64,000 nt of DNA from Geodermatophilaceae bacterium NBWT11 (GTDB lineage: Bacteria > Actinomycetota > Actinomycetes > Mycobacteriales > Geodermatophilaceae), in contig CP043652.1 of NCBI GenBank assembly GCA_014218215.1, forward strand, positions 4,216,001 through 4,280,000. Direction: 5' to 3'. The notes below the pieces were generated by a model. That model had not been told where the DNA came from and searched no databases. It was given only the letters and a program-made list of their open reading frames with translations. Made by a program: the position numbers and the translations under genes. Below, piece after piece: positions 27,708-36,812 of the stretch; positions within the stretch are counted from its first letter, which is position 1, and the number at the start of each line of letters is the position of its first letter.

Positions 27708-30220
27708 CGGGCCACCGCCGTCGACACGCGGGGACCGTGCACCGGCGCCACCTGCAGCCCGAGCACCATCGTCAACCCGCCCCCGGGGGTGTCCTCGGCC
27801 TCCAACGTCCCGCCCATGGCCTCGGTGAGCCCGCGGGCCACGGCCAGCCCGAGGCCGACGCCCTGCCCGGCGGGGGCGTCCCCGAGTCGTTGGAAGGGGG
27901 CGAAGACCCGGGCCCGGTCGGCGGCGGCGACCCCGCGGCCGCGGTCCACGACGCGCAGCTCGACCCGGTCGGCGACCGCGCCGGCGGACACCGTGATCGG
28001 CCCGTCGGGGGCGTGCCGGGCGGCGTTGTCGGCCAGGTTGGCCACCACCCGCTCCAGCAGCCCGGGGTCGGCGAGGACGACGGGCAGGTCGTCGGGGGCG
28101 GTGACGGTGATGCGGCTGGGGTCGCTGACCCAGGTCAGGGCCCGGTGGACGACGCTCACCAGGTCGGCCGGGGCGGTGACCGGGGTGACCGCACCGGCCT
28201 GCAGCCGGCTCATGTCCAGCAGGTTGTCGACCAGTCCGGTGAGCCGGTCGGCGGACTCGTCGACGGTCTCGACCAGCTCGGCCCGGTCGGCCTCGGTGAG
28301 GTCCAGGTCGGTCGACCGCAGCGCCGAGGAGGCGATCTTGATGCCGGCGAGCGGGGTGCGCAGGTCGTGGCTCACCGCGGCGAGCAGTGCCGTGCGCATG
28401 CTGTTGCCGGCGGCGAGCTCGGCTGCCTCCGCCGCCTGGGCGGTCAACCGGCCCTGCTGCAGGGCCACGGCGGCCTGCTCGGCGAAGGCGACCAGCACCC
28501 GCCGGTCGCTGGGGGTCAGCGACCGTCCGCACAGCCGCAGCCGCAGCGTGTCGGTGACGACGACGTCCTCGGTCGGGCCGTGCTCGTGGCCGCAGGAGGC
28601 CACGACGGCGGCCGCACCGGTCTCGGAGCCGGCCTCGACCATGCTCACGGCCTGCAACCCGAACGCCTCTCGCACCTGCTCCAGCAGGCTGGGCAGACCG
28701 CGGTTGCCGGCCAGCACGGCCCGGGACAGCGACGCCAGCAGCGCGGTCTCGGCGCGGGACCGGGCGGCGGCCGTGGCCCGGCGGGCGGAGCGGTCGACCA
28801 CGGTGGCCACGGCCACCGCGACCACGAGGTAGCCGACCAGGGCGATGACGTCGTCCAGCTCGGCGATGGTCAGCCGGCCGGTGGGCTGGGTGAAGAACCA
28901 GTTCTCGGCCAGTCCGCCGACGACCGCCGCGACCAGCGCCGGGTACAGGCCGCCGACCAGGGCGACGGCGACCACGAAGAGCAGGAAGACCAGCAGGATG
29001 CTGGCCAGCGAGATGGCCGACCCCGCCGCCAGGCAGAGCGCGGTGACAGCCGGCACCCCCAGGAGGGCGACGGCCAGGCCGATCCACCGCCGGCGGGCGG
29101 TCAGGGACCCGGTGAGCGGGGGCAGGGCGAGGCCCCGGGGGCCGGCGGCGTCGTGGGTGACGATGTGCACGTCGATCTCCCCGGACGCGGCGATCACGTC
29201 CCCGCCGATGCCCCCGCGCAGGGCGCGGGCCCAGCGGGACCGGCGGGAGGTGCCCAGCACCAGCTGGGTGGCGTCGACGCTGCGGGCGAACTCCAGCAGG
29301 GCTGCGGACGTGTCGTCCCCGACGACCTGGTGGTACGTGCCGCCGAGGGACTCCACCAGCGTCCGCTGGGCGCGCAGCGCGGTGGGGGAGGCCCCGGTCA
29401 GGCCGTCGGCCGACAGCACGTGCACGGCCAGCAGCACCCCGTCGCCCTGCCGGCGGGCGACCCGGGCGGCCCGCCGCACGAGCGTCTCGCCCTCGGGGCC
29501 GCCGGTGAGGGCGACGACGACCCGCTCGCGGGTCTCCCAGACGTGGTCGATGTCGTGTTCGGCGCGGTAGCGGCGCAGACCCTCGTCCACCCGGTCGGCC
29601 AGCCACAGCAGGGCCAGCTCGCGCAGCGCGGTCAGGTTGCCGACCCGGAACCAGTTGCCCATGGCGGCGTCGACCCGCTCGGCCGGGTAGACGTTGCCGT
29701 GCGCCAGTCGGCGGCGCAGCGCCTCGGGGCTCATGTCGACCAGCTCGACCTGGTCGGCCCGGCGGACCACCTCGTCGGGCACCGTCTCGCCCTGGGTGAT
29801 GCCGGTGATCTGGGCGACGACGTCGGTGAGGCTGGCCAGGTGCTGCACGTTGACGGTGCTGATCACGCTGATGCCGGCCGCGACGAGCTCCTCGACGTCC
29901 TCCCAGCGGTGGGCGTTGCGGGACCCCGGGGCGTTGGTGTGCGCGAGCTCGTCGACGACCAGCCACTCCGGGTGGCGCTGCAGGGCCCCGTCGACGTCGA
30001 ACTCCGACAGCGTCACCCCGCGGTGGGTGACCTCGGCACGGGGCAGGACCTCCAGGCCCTCCAGCTGCCCGCGGGTGCGGTCGCGACCGTGCGTCTCGAC
30101 CAGCCCGACGACGACGTCGGCGCCCCGTTCGGCGCGGCGGTGGGCCTCGCCGAGCGCGGCGAAGGTCTTCCCGACCCCCGGTGCCGCGCCCAGGTAGATC
30201 CGCAGGGTCCCTCGTGCCAT
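27704..30220 (-). CDS. kdpD: Sensor histidine kinase KdpD
   Basis: An 838-residue membrane kinase that senses K+ supply/turgor. Domains in order: N-terminal KdpD ATPase-like domain with Walker A GAAPGVGKT and VVDELAHTNAPGSRN; a USP-like domain (about 240-350); four clustered TM helices (about 385-480, DUF4118); a GAF-like region; HisKA with AAVSHDLRTPLAG; and HATPase with NLADNAARHAPDGP. The ATG at 30220 is preferred to a GTG 11 codons earlier because it gives the family N-terminus (MARGTLRIYLG). A KdpE-type repeat sits 46 bp upstream, suggesting autoregulation. Confidence 0.92.
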   Translation of the reverse strand: MARGTLRIYLGAAPGVGKTFAALGEAHRRAERGADVVVGLVETHGRDRTRGQLEGLEVLPRAEVTHRGVTLSEFDVDGALQRHPEWLVVDELAHTNAPGSRNAHRWEDVEELVAAGISVISTVNVQHLASLTDVVAQITGITQGETVPDEVVRRADQVELVDMSPEALRRRLAHGNVYPAERVDAAMGNWFRVGNLTALRELALLWLADRVDEGLRRYRAEHDIDHVWETRERVVVALTGGPEGETLVRRAARVARRQGDGVLLAVHVLSADGLTGASPTALRAQRTLVESLGGTYHQVVGDDTSAALLEFARSVDATQLVLGTSRRSRWARALRGGIGGDVIAASGEIDVHIVTHDAAGPRGLALPPLTGSLTARRRWIGLAVALLGVPAVTALCLAAGSAISLASILLVFLLFVVAVALVGGLYPALVAAVVGGLAENWFFTQPTGRLTIAELDDVIALVGYLVVAVAVATVVDRSARRATAAARSRAETALLASLSRAVLAGNRGLPSLLEQVREAFGLQAVSMVEAGSETGAAAVVASCGHEHGPTEDVVVTDTLRLRLCGRSLTPSDRRVLVAFAEQAAVALQQGRLTAQAAEAAELAAGNSMRTALLAAVSHDLRTPLAGIKIASSALRSTDLDLTEADRAELVETVDESADRLTGLVDNLLDMSRLQAGAVTPVTAPADLVSVVHRALTWVSDPSRITVTAPDDLPVVLADPGLLERVVANLADNAARHAPDGPITVSAGAVADRVELRVVDRGRGVAAADRARVFAPFQRLGDAPAGQGVGLGLAVARGLTEAMGGTLEAEDTPGGGLTMVLGLQVAPVHGPRVSTAVAR

Positions 30221-30265
30221 GCCCCCATGATCACCGCTCCCGTCGTCCTGCACCGGTCCGGCGGC

Positions 30266-30282
30266 GTCAAGGTCGCGTCAGG
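30266..30282 (-). promoter_or_regulatory. Candidate KdpE box upstream of kdpD
   Basis: In gene direction CCTGAC-N5-CTTGAC, half-sites 11 bp apart, ending 46 bp before the kdpD ATG and overlapping the end of a small upstream ORF. Same motif and orientation relative to the gene as at the APC permease. Confidence 0.5.
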
Positions 30283-30367
30283 ATCCCCGGTAGCAGCGGT
30301 CCACCAGCACGGACAACAGCCACGCGGTGGCCAGGAACGCCGCGAGCTGCAGCAGGCCGGCGATCAC
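30278..30367 (-). CDS. Tiny membrane protein (29 aa) upstream of kdpD
   Basis: Reads MIAGLLQLAAFLATAWLLSV, then LVDRCYRGS: one hydrophobic helix with a short basic tail. Its GTG start overlaps the stop of the 39-residue ORF before it (GTGA), which argues for coupled translation rather than chance. It is too short for standard gene callers. A single-helix protein in a kdp locus might associate with KdpD or the KdpFABC complex; function unknown. Confidence 0.45.
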   Translation of the reverse strand: MIAGLLQLAAFLATAWLLSVLVDRCYRGS

Positions 30368-30483
30368 CGGGCCGGCTCGTTCTCGGCGTCGGCGGGGGAG
30401 TGGGCTCGGCACCAGCGGCCGATCCCGACGTTGAGGGCGATCGCGGTCAGACCCCACGCGATCACGACCAGGGAGGTGTCCAT
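30364..30483 (-). CDS. Small membrane protein (39 aa) divergent from kdpF
   Basis: Starts MDTSLVVIAWGLTAIALNVG, one hydrophobic helix, followed by a charged tail (RWCRAHSPADAENEPAR). ATG start; its TGA overlaps the next tiny ORF. It lies in the kdpD-kdpF divergent region with the tandem GTCAAG-type repeats just upstream. No family recognised. The overlap of two helix-coding ORFs supports real genes, but evidence is limited to composition and coupling. Confidence 0.45.
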   Translation of the reverse strand: MDTSLVVIAWGLTAIALNVGIGRWCRAHSPADAENEPAR

Positions 30484-30523
30484 GCCGCCATCCAGCACCC
30501 GTGGGGGGCCCGCCCGCGAGGGT

Positions 30524-30683
30524 CTTGACGGGCGCTTGACGACCCGCGGGACGACCTTGACGCCGTCGTGACGCCGACCGGCACCACCGGACCGGGCGGC
30601 GTCAGCAGAGCGTCAAGGACCGGGGTGGTCGGTGTCAGGAAGACGTCAAGACGGCCCGAGGGAGGGTCCCGGGCTCCTACCGT
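30524..30683 (+). promoter_or_regulatory. kdpF upstream region with multiple 11-bp-period repeats
   Basis: Half-site pairs with exact 11-bp spacing: CTTGAC 30524 and 30535; CTTGAC 30556 and CGTGAC 30567; GTCAGC 30601 and GTCAAG 30612; GTCAGG 30634 and GTCAAG 30645. The last four fall in one 11-bp register (601, 612, gap at 623, 634, 645), in the opposite orientation to the first two pairs. CTCCTACCGTC (30675-30685) holds a TAnnnT -10. This fits cooperative KdpE binding before kdpFABC and the divergent small ORFs. Inferred. Confidence 0.6.
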
Positions 30684-30744
30684 CCCCGGCTGCAGGTGAT
30701 CGGCATCGGGCCGGTCACGGCGCGAGAACGAGGATGCAACTGTC

Positions 30745-30828
30745 GTGACCGACGTGGTCTACGTGCTGCTGACGCTGGTGGTCTTCGGACTGCTGGCACT
30801 GGCCGTGCGCGGGGTGGAGAAGCTGTGA
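30745..30828 (+). CDS. Tiny membrane protein (27 aa) preceding kdpF
   Basis: GTG start; reads [20 protein letters not shown] then VRGVEKL, a single hydrophobic helix with a basic end. Its stop overlaps the kdpF start (GTGA). Such an extra peptide before kdpF is common in actinomycete kdp operons as far as I recall, but its role is not known to me. It may be an additional helix of the KdpFABC complex. Confidence 0.6.
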   Translation: MTDVVYVLLTLVVFGLLALAVRGVEKL

Positions 30829-30911
30829 TCGAGACCTGGATCGGGTTGGCGGTCGCGATCGGACTGGTCGGCTACCTGCTGGCGTCCCTGCTGTTCCCGG
30901 ACCGGTTCTGA
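30825..30911 (+). CDS. kdpF: K+-transporting ATPase subunit KdpF
   Basis: A 28-residue single-helix peptide ([20 protein letters not shown], then SLLFPDRF), the typical size and ending of KdpF, which stabilises the KdpABC complex in the membrane. The GTG start overlaps the preceding tiny ORF, and the TGA overlaps the kdpA ATG (TGATG). Together these overlaps give a continuous kdpFABC transcript. Confidence 0.85.
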   Translation: MIETWIGLAVAIGLVGYLLASLLFPDRF

Positions 30912-32572
30912 TGTCCTCGACGGCAGCCGGGTGGCTGCAGCTGGCGCTGCTGGTCGTCGCCCTGGTGGCGGTGCACAAGCCGCTGGGTGACTGGATGGCG
31001 CGGGTCTACACCAGCCCGCGGCACTGGCGGGTGGAGAAGCTGGTCTACCGGGCGGTCGGGGTGGACGCCGAGTCCGACCAGCGCTGGCCCACCTACCTGC
31101 GGGCGGTGCTCGCCTTCTCCCTGGTCGGCGTGCTCGTGCTCTACCTGCTCCAGCGCATCCAGGGGCTGCTGCCGCTGGGCAACGGGATGGCTGCGGTCGA
31201 GCCGGGGTCGGCCTGGAACACCGCGATCAGCTTCGTGACCAACACGAACTGGCAGGGCTACGCCGGTGAGTCGACGATGGGCCACCTGGTCCAGATGGCC
31301 GGCCTCGCGGTGCAGAACTTCCTCTCCGCCGCGGTAGGGCTGGCCGTGCTGGCCGCCGTGGTCCGCGGGTTCGCCCGCCGGGACACCGACCGGCTGGGCA
31401 ACGCCTGGGTCGACGTCACGCGGTCGATCACCCGCCTGCTCCTGCCGCTGGCGGTCGTGGCCACCGTGGTGATGGTGCTCGGCGGCGTCGTCCAGAACCT
31501 GTCCGCCGGCACGGACGTCTCCACGCTGGCCGGGGGGTCGCAGTTCGTCCCCGGCGGGCCGGTGGCCTCGCAGGAGGCGATCAAGGAGCTGGGCACCAAC
31601 GGCGGCGGGTTCTTCAACGCCAACTCCGCACACCCCTTCGAGGGCCCGACGGCCTGGGTGTCGCTGTTCCAGGTGTTCCTGATCCTGCTGATCCCGTTCT
31701 CGCTGCCCCGCACCTTCGGGAAGATGGTCGGCGACCGCCGCCAGGGGCTGGCGATCCTCGGGGTCATGGCCACGCTGGCCACGGTCTCCCTGACCCTGAT
31801 CACCGTCTTCCAGTCCCGCGCCGGCGGCGCCGCCACGCAGCTGGCCGGGGGAGCCCTCGAGGGTCAGGAGGTGCGCTTCGGCGGACCGCTGTCCTCGCTG
31901 TTCGCCGCGTCCACCACCCTCACCTCGACCGGCGCCATCAACGCCCAGCACGACAGCCTCACCCCGCTGGGCGGGATGGTGACGCTGTTCAACATGATGC
32001 TGGGCGAGGTCGCGCCCGGCGGTGTCGGCTCGGGCCTCTACGGGATGCTCGTGCTCGCCGTCGTCGCCGTCTTCGTCTCCGGCCTGATGGTCGGGCGGAC
32101 GCCGGAGTACCTGGGCAAGAAGCTGGGCCGCCGGGAGATGACCCTGGCCAGCCTCTACATCCTCACCACCCCGGCCATCGTGCTCGTCGGTGCCGCCGTC
32201 GCGATCGCGGTGCCCGCCGGGCAGGCCGGGATGCTCAACGACGGTCCGCACGGGTTGAGCGAGGTGCTCTACGCCTTCACCTCCGCGGGCAACAACAACG
32301 GCTCCGCGTTCGCCGGGCTCAGCGCCAACACGCCGTTCTACAACACGGCCCTGGGGCTGGCGATGGTGTTCGGACGCTTCCTGCCCATCGTCCTGGTCCT
32401 CGCCCTGGCCGGCAGCCTCGCCCGGCAGGGCCGCGCCCCGGTCACCGAGGGCACCTTCCCCACCCACCGGCCGCTGTTCGCCGGGCTCCTGACCGCCGTC
32501 GTGCTCGTCGTCGTCGGCCTCACCTACTTCCCGGTGCTCGCACTCGGGCCTCTTGCAGAAGGACTGTCATGA
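30911..32572 (+). CDS. kdpA: K+-transporting ATPase subunit KdpA
   Basis: A 553-residue, about ten-helix channel-like subunit that selects and conducts K+. The four pore-type repeats are visible, with [33 protein letters not shown], the [15 protein letters not shown] region and [14 protein letters not shown] supplying the selectivity-filter glycines. Normal length. It overlaps kdpF and kdpB. Works with KdpB (ATP hydrolysis), KdpC and KdpF for high-affinity uptake when K+ is scarce. Confidence 0.95.
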   Translation: MSSTAAGWLQLALLVVALVAVHKPLGDWMARVYTSPRHWRVEKLVYRAVGVDAESDQRWPTYLRAVLAFSLVGVLVLYLLQRIQGLLPLGNGMAAVEPGSAWNTAISFVTNTNWQGYAGESTMGHLVQMAGLAVQNFLSAAVGLAVLAAVVRGFARRDTDRLGNAWVDVTRSITRLLLPLAVVATVVMVLGGVVQNLSAGTDVSTLAGGSQFVPGGPVASQEAIKELGTNGGGFFNANSAHPFEGPTAWVSLFQVFLILLIPFSLPRTFGKMVGDRRQGLAILGVMATLATVSLTLITVFQSRAGGAATQLAGGALEGQEVRFGGPLSSLFAASTTLTSTGAINAQHDSLTPLGGMVTLFNMMLGEVAPGGVGSGLYGMLVLAVVAVFVSGLMVGRTPEYLGKKLGRREMTLASLYILTTPAIVLVGAAVAIAVPAGQAGMLNDGPHGLSEVLYAFTSAGNNNGSAFAGLSANTPFYNTALGLAMVFGRFLPIVLVLALAGSLARQGRAPVTEGTFPTHRPLFAGLLTAVVLVVVGLTYFPVLALGPLAEGLS

Positions 32573-34626
32573 CCGCCTCACCCGTCACCGAACGGCCCGA
32601 CGCGCCGACGGAGACACCCGCCGCGCGTCGGCCCACGATCCAGTGGGGCCCGGCCCTGGTCGGCGCCGTCCGCAAGCTGGACCCGCGCGGCCTTGTCCGC
32701 CAGCCCGTCGTCTTCACCGTCTGGGTGGGCTCGGTGTTCTCCACCGTGCTGGCCGTCACCGACCCCACGGTCTTCGGCTGGCTGATCGCGGTGTGGCTGT
32801 GGCTGACCGTGCTGTTCGCCAACGTCGCCGAGGCCGTCGCCGAGGGCCGCGGCAAGGCCCAGGCCGCGTCACTGCGCAAGGCCCGGACGACGACGGTCGC
32901 CCACCGCACCGACGGCACCGAGGTGGCCTCGGCCGACCTGCGCCCCGGCGACGAGGTCGTCGTGGTCGCCGGCCAGTCGATCCCCGGGGACGGCGACGTC
33001 GTCGAGGGCATCGCCAGCGTCGACGAGTCCGCGGTGACCGGGGAGTCCGCGCCGGTGATCCGGGAGTCCGGCGGCGACCGCTCGGCGGTCACCGGCGGCA
33101 CCACGGTGCTGTCGGACCGGATCGTCGTGCGGATCACCAGCAAGCCCGGGGAGACCTTCGTCGACCGGATGATCGCCCTGGTCGAGGGCGCCTCCCGGCA
33201 GAAGACCCCCAACGAGACGGCGCTGAACATCCTGCTGTCCTCGCTGACGATCGTCTTCGTCCTCGCCGTGGTGACCCTGCAGCCCTTCGCGGTCTACTCC
33301 GGCGCCGAGCAGTCGATCACCGTGCTGATCGCGCTGATCGTCTGCCTGATCCCGACGACCATCGGGGCGCTGCTCTCGGCCATCGGGATCGCCGGGATGG
33401 ACCGGCTCGTGCAGCGCAACGTGCTGGCGATGAGCGGGCGCGCCGTGGAGGCCGCCGGCGACGTCGGCACCCTGCTGCTGGACAAGACGGGCACGATCAC
33501 GCTGGGCAACCGGCAGGCGGCGTCCTTCCAGCCGGTCGGCGGGTGCTCGGACGCCGAGGTCGCCGACGCCGCGCAGCTCGCCTCGCTGGCCGACGAGACC
33601 CCCGAGGGCCGCTCCATCGTCGTGCTGGCCAAGACCGGCTACGGCCTGCGCGAGCGCAGCGACCTGCCCGGTGCCGAGTTCGTGCCCTTCACCGCGCAGA
33701 CCCGGATGAGCGGGGTCGACCTGCCCGACGGCCGGCAGCTGCGCAAGGGCGCGGCCGGGGCCGTGCAGGCCTGGGTCCGCTCCCTGGACGGGCCGATCCC
33801 CCCGGAGGTCGGGGACGTCGTCGACGGCATCTCCGCTGCCGGTGGCACCCCGTTGCTGCTGGCCGAGTCGGTCGGTGAGCGGGCCCGCGTCCTGGGCGTC
33901 ATCGAGCTCAAGGACGTCGTCAAGGAGGGCATGCGGGAGCGCTTCGACGAGCTCCGCCGGATGGGCATCCGCACCGTGATGATCACCGGGGACAACGAGC
34001 GCACCGCCCGCGCCATCGCCGCCGAGGCCGGCGTCGACGACGTGCTCGCCGAGGCCACGCCGGAGGACAAGCTCGCCCTCATCGCCAAGGAGCAGGAGGG
34101 CGGCCGGCTGGTCGCCATGACCGGCGACGGCACCAACGACGCCCCGGCGCTGGCCCAGGCCGACGTCGGCGTGGCGATGAACACCGGCACGTCGGCCGCG
34201 AAGGAGGCCGGCAACATGGTCGACCTCGACTCGAACCCGACGAAGCTCATCGAGATCGTGGCCATCGGCAAGCAGCTGCTCATCACCCGCGGCTCGCTGA
34301 CCACGTTCTCCATCGCCAACGACCTCGCGAAGTACTTCGCGATCCTGCCCGCGATGTTCGCCCCGGTCTTCCCCGGCCTGGACACCCTCAACGTGATGCG
34401 GCTGAGCTCGCCGGAGTCGGCGATCCTCTCCGCCGTCGTCTTCAACGCCCTGATCATCGTCGCGCTGGTGCCGCTGGCCCTGCGCGGCGTGAAGTACACC
34501 CCCGGCTCGGCCTCGGCGATGCTGCAGCGCAACCTGCTGGTCTACGGACTCGGCGGGGTCGTGCTGCCCTTCATCGGGATCAAGCTCATCGACCTGCTCG
34601 TCTCCCTCATCCCCGGGATCGCGTGA
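32569..34626 (+). CDS. kdpB: K+-transporting ATPase ATP-binding subunit KdpB
   Basis: A 685-residue P1A-type ATPase. Visible are the actuator motif TGESAPV, the [11 protein letters not shown] membrane segment, the phosphorylation site DKTGTITLG, the KGAAGAV nucleotide-domain motif and [19 protein letters not shown] start overlaps kdpA (ATGA); the end overlaps kdpC. The membrane part has seven hydrophobic helices as expected. It powers K+ movement through KdpA. Confidence 0.95.
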   Translation: MTASPVTERPDAPTETPAARRPTIQWGPALVGAVRKLDPRGLVRQPVVFTVWVGSVFSTVLAVTDPTVFGWLIAVWLWLTVLFANVAEAVAEGRGKAQAASLRKARTTTVAHRTDGTEVASADLRPGDEVVVVAGQSIPGDGDVVEGIASVDESAVTGESAPVIRESGGDRSAVTGGTTVLSDRIVVRITSKPGETFVDRMIALVEGASRQKTPNETALNILLSSLTIVFVLAVVTLQPFAVYSGAEQSITVLIALIVCLIPTTIGALLSAIGIAGMDRLVQRNVLAMSGRAVEAAGDVGTLLLDKTGTITLGNRQAASFQPVGGCSDAEVADAAQLASLADETPEGRSIVVLAKTGYGLRERSDLPGAEFVPFTAQTRMSGVDLPDGRQLRKGAAGAVQAWVRSLDGPIPPEVGDVVDGISAAGGTPLLLAESVGERARVLGVIELKDVVKEGMRERFDELRRMGIRTVMITGDNERTARAIAAEAGVDDVLAEATPEDKLALIAKEQEGGRLVAMTGDGTNDAPALAQADVGVAMNTGTSAAKEAGNMVDLDSNPTKLIEIVAIGKQLLITRGSLTTFSIANDLAKYFAILPAMFAPVFPGLDTLNVMRLSSPESAILSAVVFNALIIVALVPLALRGVKYTPGSASAMLQRNLLVYGLGGVVLPFIGIKLIDLLVSLIPGIA

Positions 34627-35228
34627 TGCCTGCACCTCGTCAGGGCCGCCAGCTGCTGGCCGCCGTCCGCGCCGTCGTCCTCGCCACCGTGGCGCTCGGA
34701 CTCGTCTACCCGCTGCTGATGACCGGGATCGCCCAGGTCATCGCGCCCTCGAAGGCCGACGGGTCGCTGGTCACCAGCGCCGACGGCACCGTCGTCGGGT
34801 CCTCCCTCCTCGGGCAGGGGTTCCTCGACGGGTCCGGTGACCCGCTGCCGGAGTACTTCCAGTCCCGGCCCTCGGCCGGCGACTGGGACGGCGCGGCGTC
34901 CGGGGGCTCCAACCTCGGGCCGAACTCCACCGAGCTCGCCGACACGATCGCCGAGCGCCGCACCGAGGTGGCCGCCTTCAACGGCGTCCCCGAGGCCGAC
35001 GTTCCCGCCGACGCCGTGACCGCCTCGGCCTCGGGCCTGGACCCGGGCATCTCCCCGGAGTACGCCGCGATCCAGGTCCAGCGGGTCGCCACCGCGCGGG
35101 GTGTGTCCGCCGACGAGGTGGCCGCCCTGGTCGACACGGCGACCACGGGCCGGGACCTGGGCGTCATCGGGGCGCCCTCGGTGGACGTGCTGGAGCTGAA
35201 CCTGGCCCTGGACGAGCAGCTGGGCTGA
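34626..35228 (+). CDS. kdpC: K+-transporting ATPase subunit KdpC
   Basis: A 200-residue subunit with one N-terminal TM helix (about 15-38, VLATVALGLVYPLLMTGIAQ) and a periplasmic domain with GSSLLGQGF, YFQSRPSAGDWDGAASGGSN and ASGLDPGISPEYA, all KdpC signatures. The ATG at 34626 overlaps the kdpB stop; a GTG one codon earlier is the alternative. Last gene of the operon, followed by a hairpin terminator at 35244. Confidence 0.94.
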   Translation: MPAPRQGRQLLAAVRAVVLATVALGLVYPLLMTGIAQVIAPSKADGSLVTSADGTVVGSSLLGQGFLDGSGDPLPEYFQSRPSAGDWDGAASGGSNLGPNSTELADTIAERRTEVAAFNGVPEADVPADAVTASASGLDPGISPEYAAIQVQRVATARGVSADEVAALVDTATTGRDLGVIGAPSVDVLELNLALDEQLG

Positions 35229-35243
35229 CCAGCTGGAGCCTTG

Positions 35244-35275
35244 GCGCCGCCGGCCCCCACAGGGGTCGGCGGCGC
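35244..35275. terminator. Hairpin terminator after kdpC
   Basis: Fourteen-base arms GCGCCGCCGGCCCC (35244-35257) and GGGGTCGGCGGCGC (35262-35275) pair with one mismatch around the loop CACA. It lies between the convergent kdpC and DUF2268 genes. A T-tract is absent, as is common in such GC-rich genomes. Confidence 0.7.
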
Positions 35276-35315
35276 TCCCACACCGGCGCCTGCGTCCAGG
35301 ACCCGTCCCCGGTCG

Positions 35316-36203
35316 TCAGCCGAGGAGGGTCGAGGCTGCTCCGAGGACGACGCGGCTCGGGACGTGGAGCGCCTGCGCGGCGTCGGTCCCGGCGGCAGCC
35401 AGGTGGGCGTCGACGAGGCGGTTGCCCGCCGCGTACCCGGCCCCGGTGGGCAGTCCGACGGGATCCGCGCCGAACCGCCTCGCCGCCTCGTCACCGTGGA
35501 CCCAGGAGACGAAGTGCTGCATCCCGGTGACCTCGAGCCCCTCGACCACCCGGGCCAGGACCGCGTCGTCCTCGAGGTGGGGCCGGCCGATCGGGGTGTG
35601 GCCGAGCCGGTCGCCGTAGAGCTGCCGGGCGAAGGCATCGGCGAGGCCCTCGGACACGACCTGCTCGCCGACGGTGACGGTGGCGGGGTCCCAGACCACC
35701 CCGCCCGGGGCGTAGCGCAGGTTGTGGTGCAGCTCGTGGACGGCGGCGGCCTCCAGACGATCGAGGTTCTCCTGCGTGGGCCACACGGTCAGCGACAGGA
35801 AGCCGGTCGCGCTGCCGTTCCCGCTGAACCCACGGGCCGGGCCGGTGAAGTAGGCGTCGGTGGGGTCGCCGAGCACCAGCAGGACGGTCAGGTCGGGGAC
35901 GGTCAGCCCCGGTACCGCCTCCTGCAGGACGGTCACCCCGTGTGCGAGGGCGTCCTCGACGCGCGTCCAGGCGTCGGCGTCCCGCAGCGCGGTGAGCGCC
36001 GCTGCGCACTGCTCGTCGCTCCCGGTCAGGGGGAAGCCGAAGCCGGCCCGGTGCACCTGGACGAGGTCGACGGCCCCCGGGAAGTACCGGTACATGCCGG
36101 CCATCGGCTCCAGCAGCGAGCGCAGTCGGGCCTCCCGCTCCCGTGGTGGCGCGGCGAGGACCTGGCTGAGGCCCGTGTCGGTGTCCAGGACGGTCGTCGG
36201 CAT
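35316..36203 (-). CDS. DUF2268-type putative zinc protease
   Basis: A 295-residue protein with the metallopeptidase motif HELHH (in AAAVHELHHNLRYAPGG, about residues 159-175) and a downstream Glu in VSEGLADAF that would be the third zinc ligand. This is the DUF2268 pattern, predicted Zn-dependent proteases with little experimental study. No signal peptide is seen, so probably cytoplasmic. The ATG at 36203 is chosen as the first Met before the conserved region; the frame is open further upstream without a good start. It stands alone between the kdp terminator and a small unknown gene. Confidence 0.75.
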   Translation of the reverse strand: MPTTVLDTDTGLSQVLAAPPREREARLRSLLEPMAGMYRYFPGAVDLVQVHRAGFGFPLTGSDEQCAAALTALRDADAWTRVEDALAHGVTVLQEAVPGLTVPDLTVLLVLGDPTDAYFTGPARGFSGNGSATGFLSLTVWPTQENLDRLEAAAVHELHHNLRYAPGGVVWDPATVTVGEQVVSEGLADAFARQLYGDRLGHTPIGRPHLEDDAVLARVVEGLEVTGMQHFVSWVHGDEAARRFGADPVGLPTGAGYAAGNRLVDAHLAAAGTDAAQALHVPSRVVLGAASTLLG

Positions 36204-36265
36204 GGACGGGAAGGTAGAGCCTGACGTCGGGTGAGGGTCCAGCCGCAGCGCCGGCACCGGCACCG

Positions 36266-36724
36266 TCACCGGCGGGGCAGCGCCCGGACCTCGTTGCCGC
36301 GGGAGTGGTGGCTCAGTTCCACCAGGCCGAGCGCCTCGAGCAGGGGTGGCAGGTAGGCACCGACGCGTCCGCGGTACCCCGTGCGCAGTCCGTACCAGCC
36401 GCCCACGGGGTTCGTCGTGGACCTGCCCCACGCCTCGACGGTCCCGGGGACGGGTGTCTTCCCCTCGTCGGCCGCCCCGAGCGGGACCCACCCCTGCTGA
36501 TCCAGCAACCAGGCGTGGAGGTCCTCGACGATCCGGGCCCGGTACCGCAGCGTCGTGGAGCCCACCCGGCAGACGAGTTCGGCCGGGTCGGGCTCCACGT
36601 CCAGGAACGCCGTGTAGGACGACGTCCCCGCCGCGGTGGCGAGCACCCAGGGGCTCCCCGGTGTCCCGGACCCCTCCGCCGTCGCGCGGGGGAGGGTGTC
36701 CTCGGTGCGTGTCTCGTGCTCCAT
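36266..36724 (-). CDS. Hypothetical protein in the DosR-like regulon
   Basis: A 152-residue soluble protein with no family I can name with confidence. It has PGSPWVLATAAGTSSYTAFL, a central LRYRARIVEDLHAWLLDQQG and a C-terminal VGAYLPPLLEALGLVELSHH that looks like a winged or alpha-helical end. The N-terminus is Glu/Thr-rich. No Shine-Dalgarno precedes the ATG, and a DosR-like box ends 34 nt upstream with GAAGGT at -12, the same layout as at the USP and nitroreductase genes, which supports expression with them. Confidence 0.6.
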   Translation of the reverse strand: MEHETRTEDTLPRATAEGSGTPGSPWVLATAAGTSSYTAFLDVEPDPAELVCRVGSTTLRYRARIVEDLHAWLLDQQGWVPLGAADEGKTPVPGTVEAWGRSTTNPVGGWYGLRTGYRGRVGAYLPPLLEALGLVELSHHSRGNEVRALPRR

Positions 36725-36758
36725 GCCCGGACCTTCCGGGGGGACCGGCCCCGTGCCC

Positions 36759-36774
36759 AGGGTCGGAGGTCCTG
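36759..36774 (-). promoter_or_regulatory. DosR-like box
   Basis: In gene direction CAGGAC-CTCC-GACCCT, 10 of 12 to the model, with 34 nt to the ATG at 36724 and GAAGGT at -12 to -7. Inferred activator site. Confidence 0.55.
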
Positions 36775-36812
36775 CCCGGTGGGACCGTGTCGAGGCGGGG
36801 GAGGCCCGGGTC

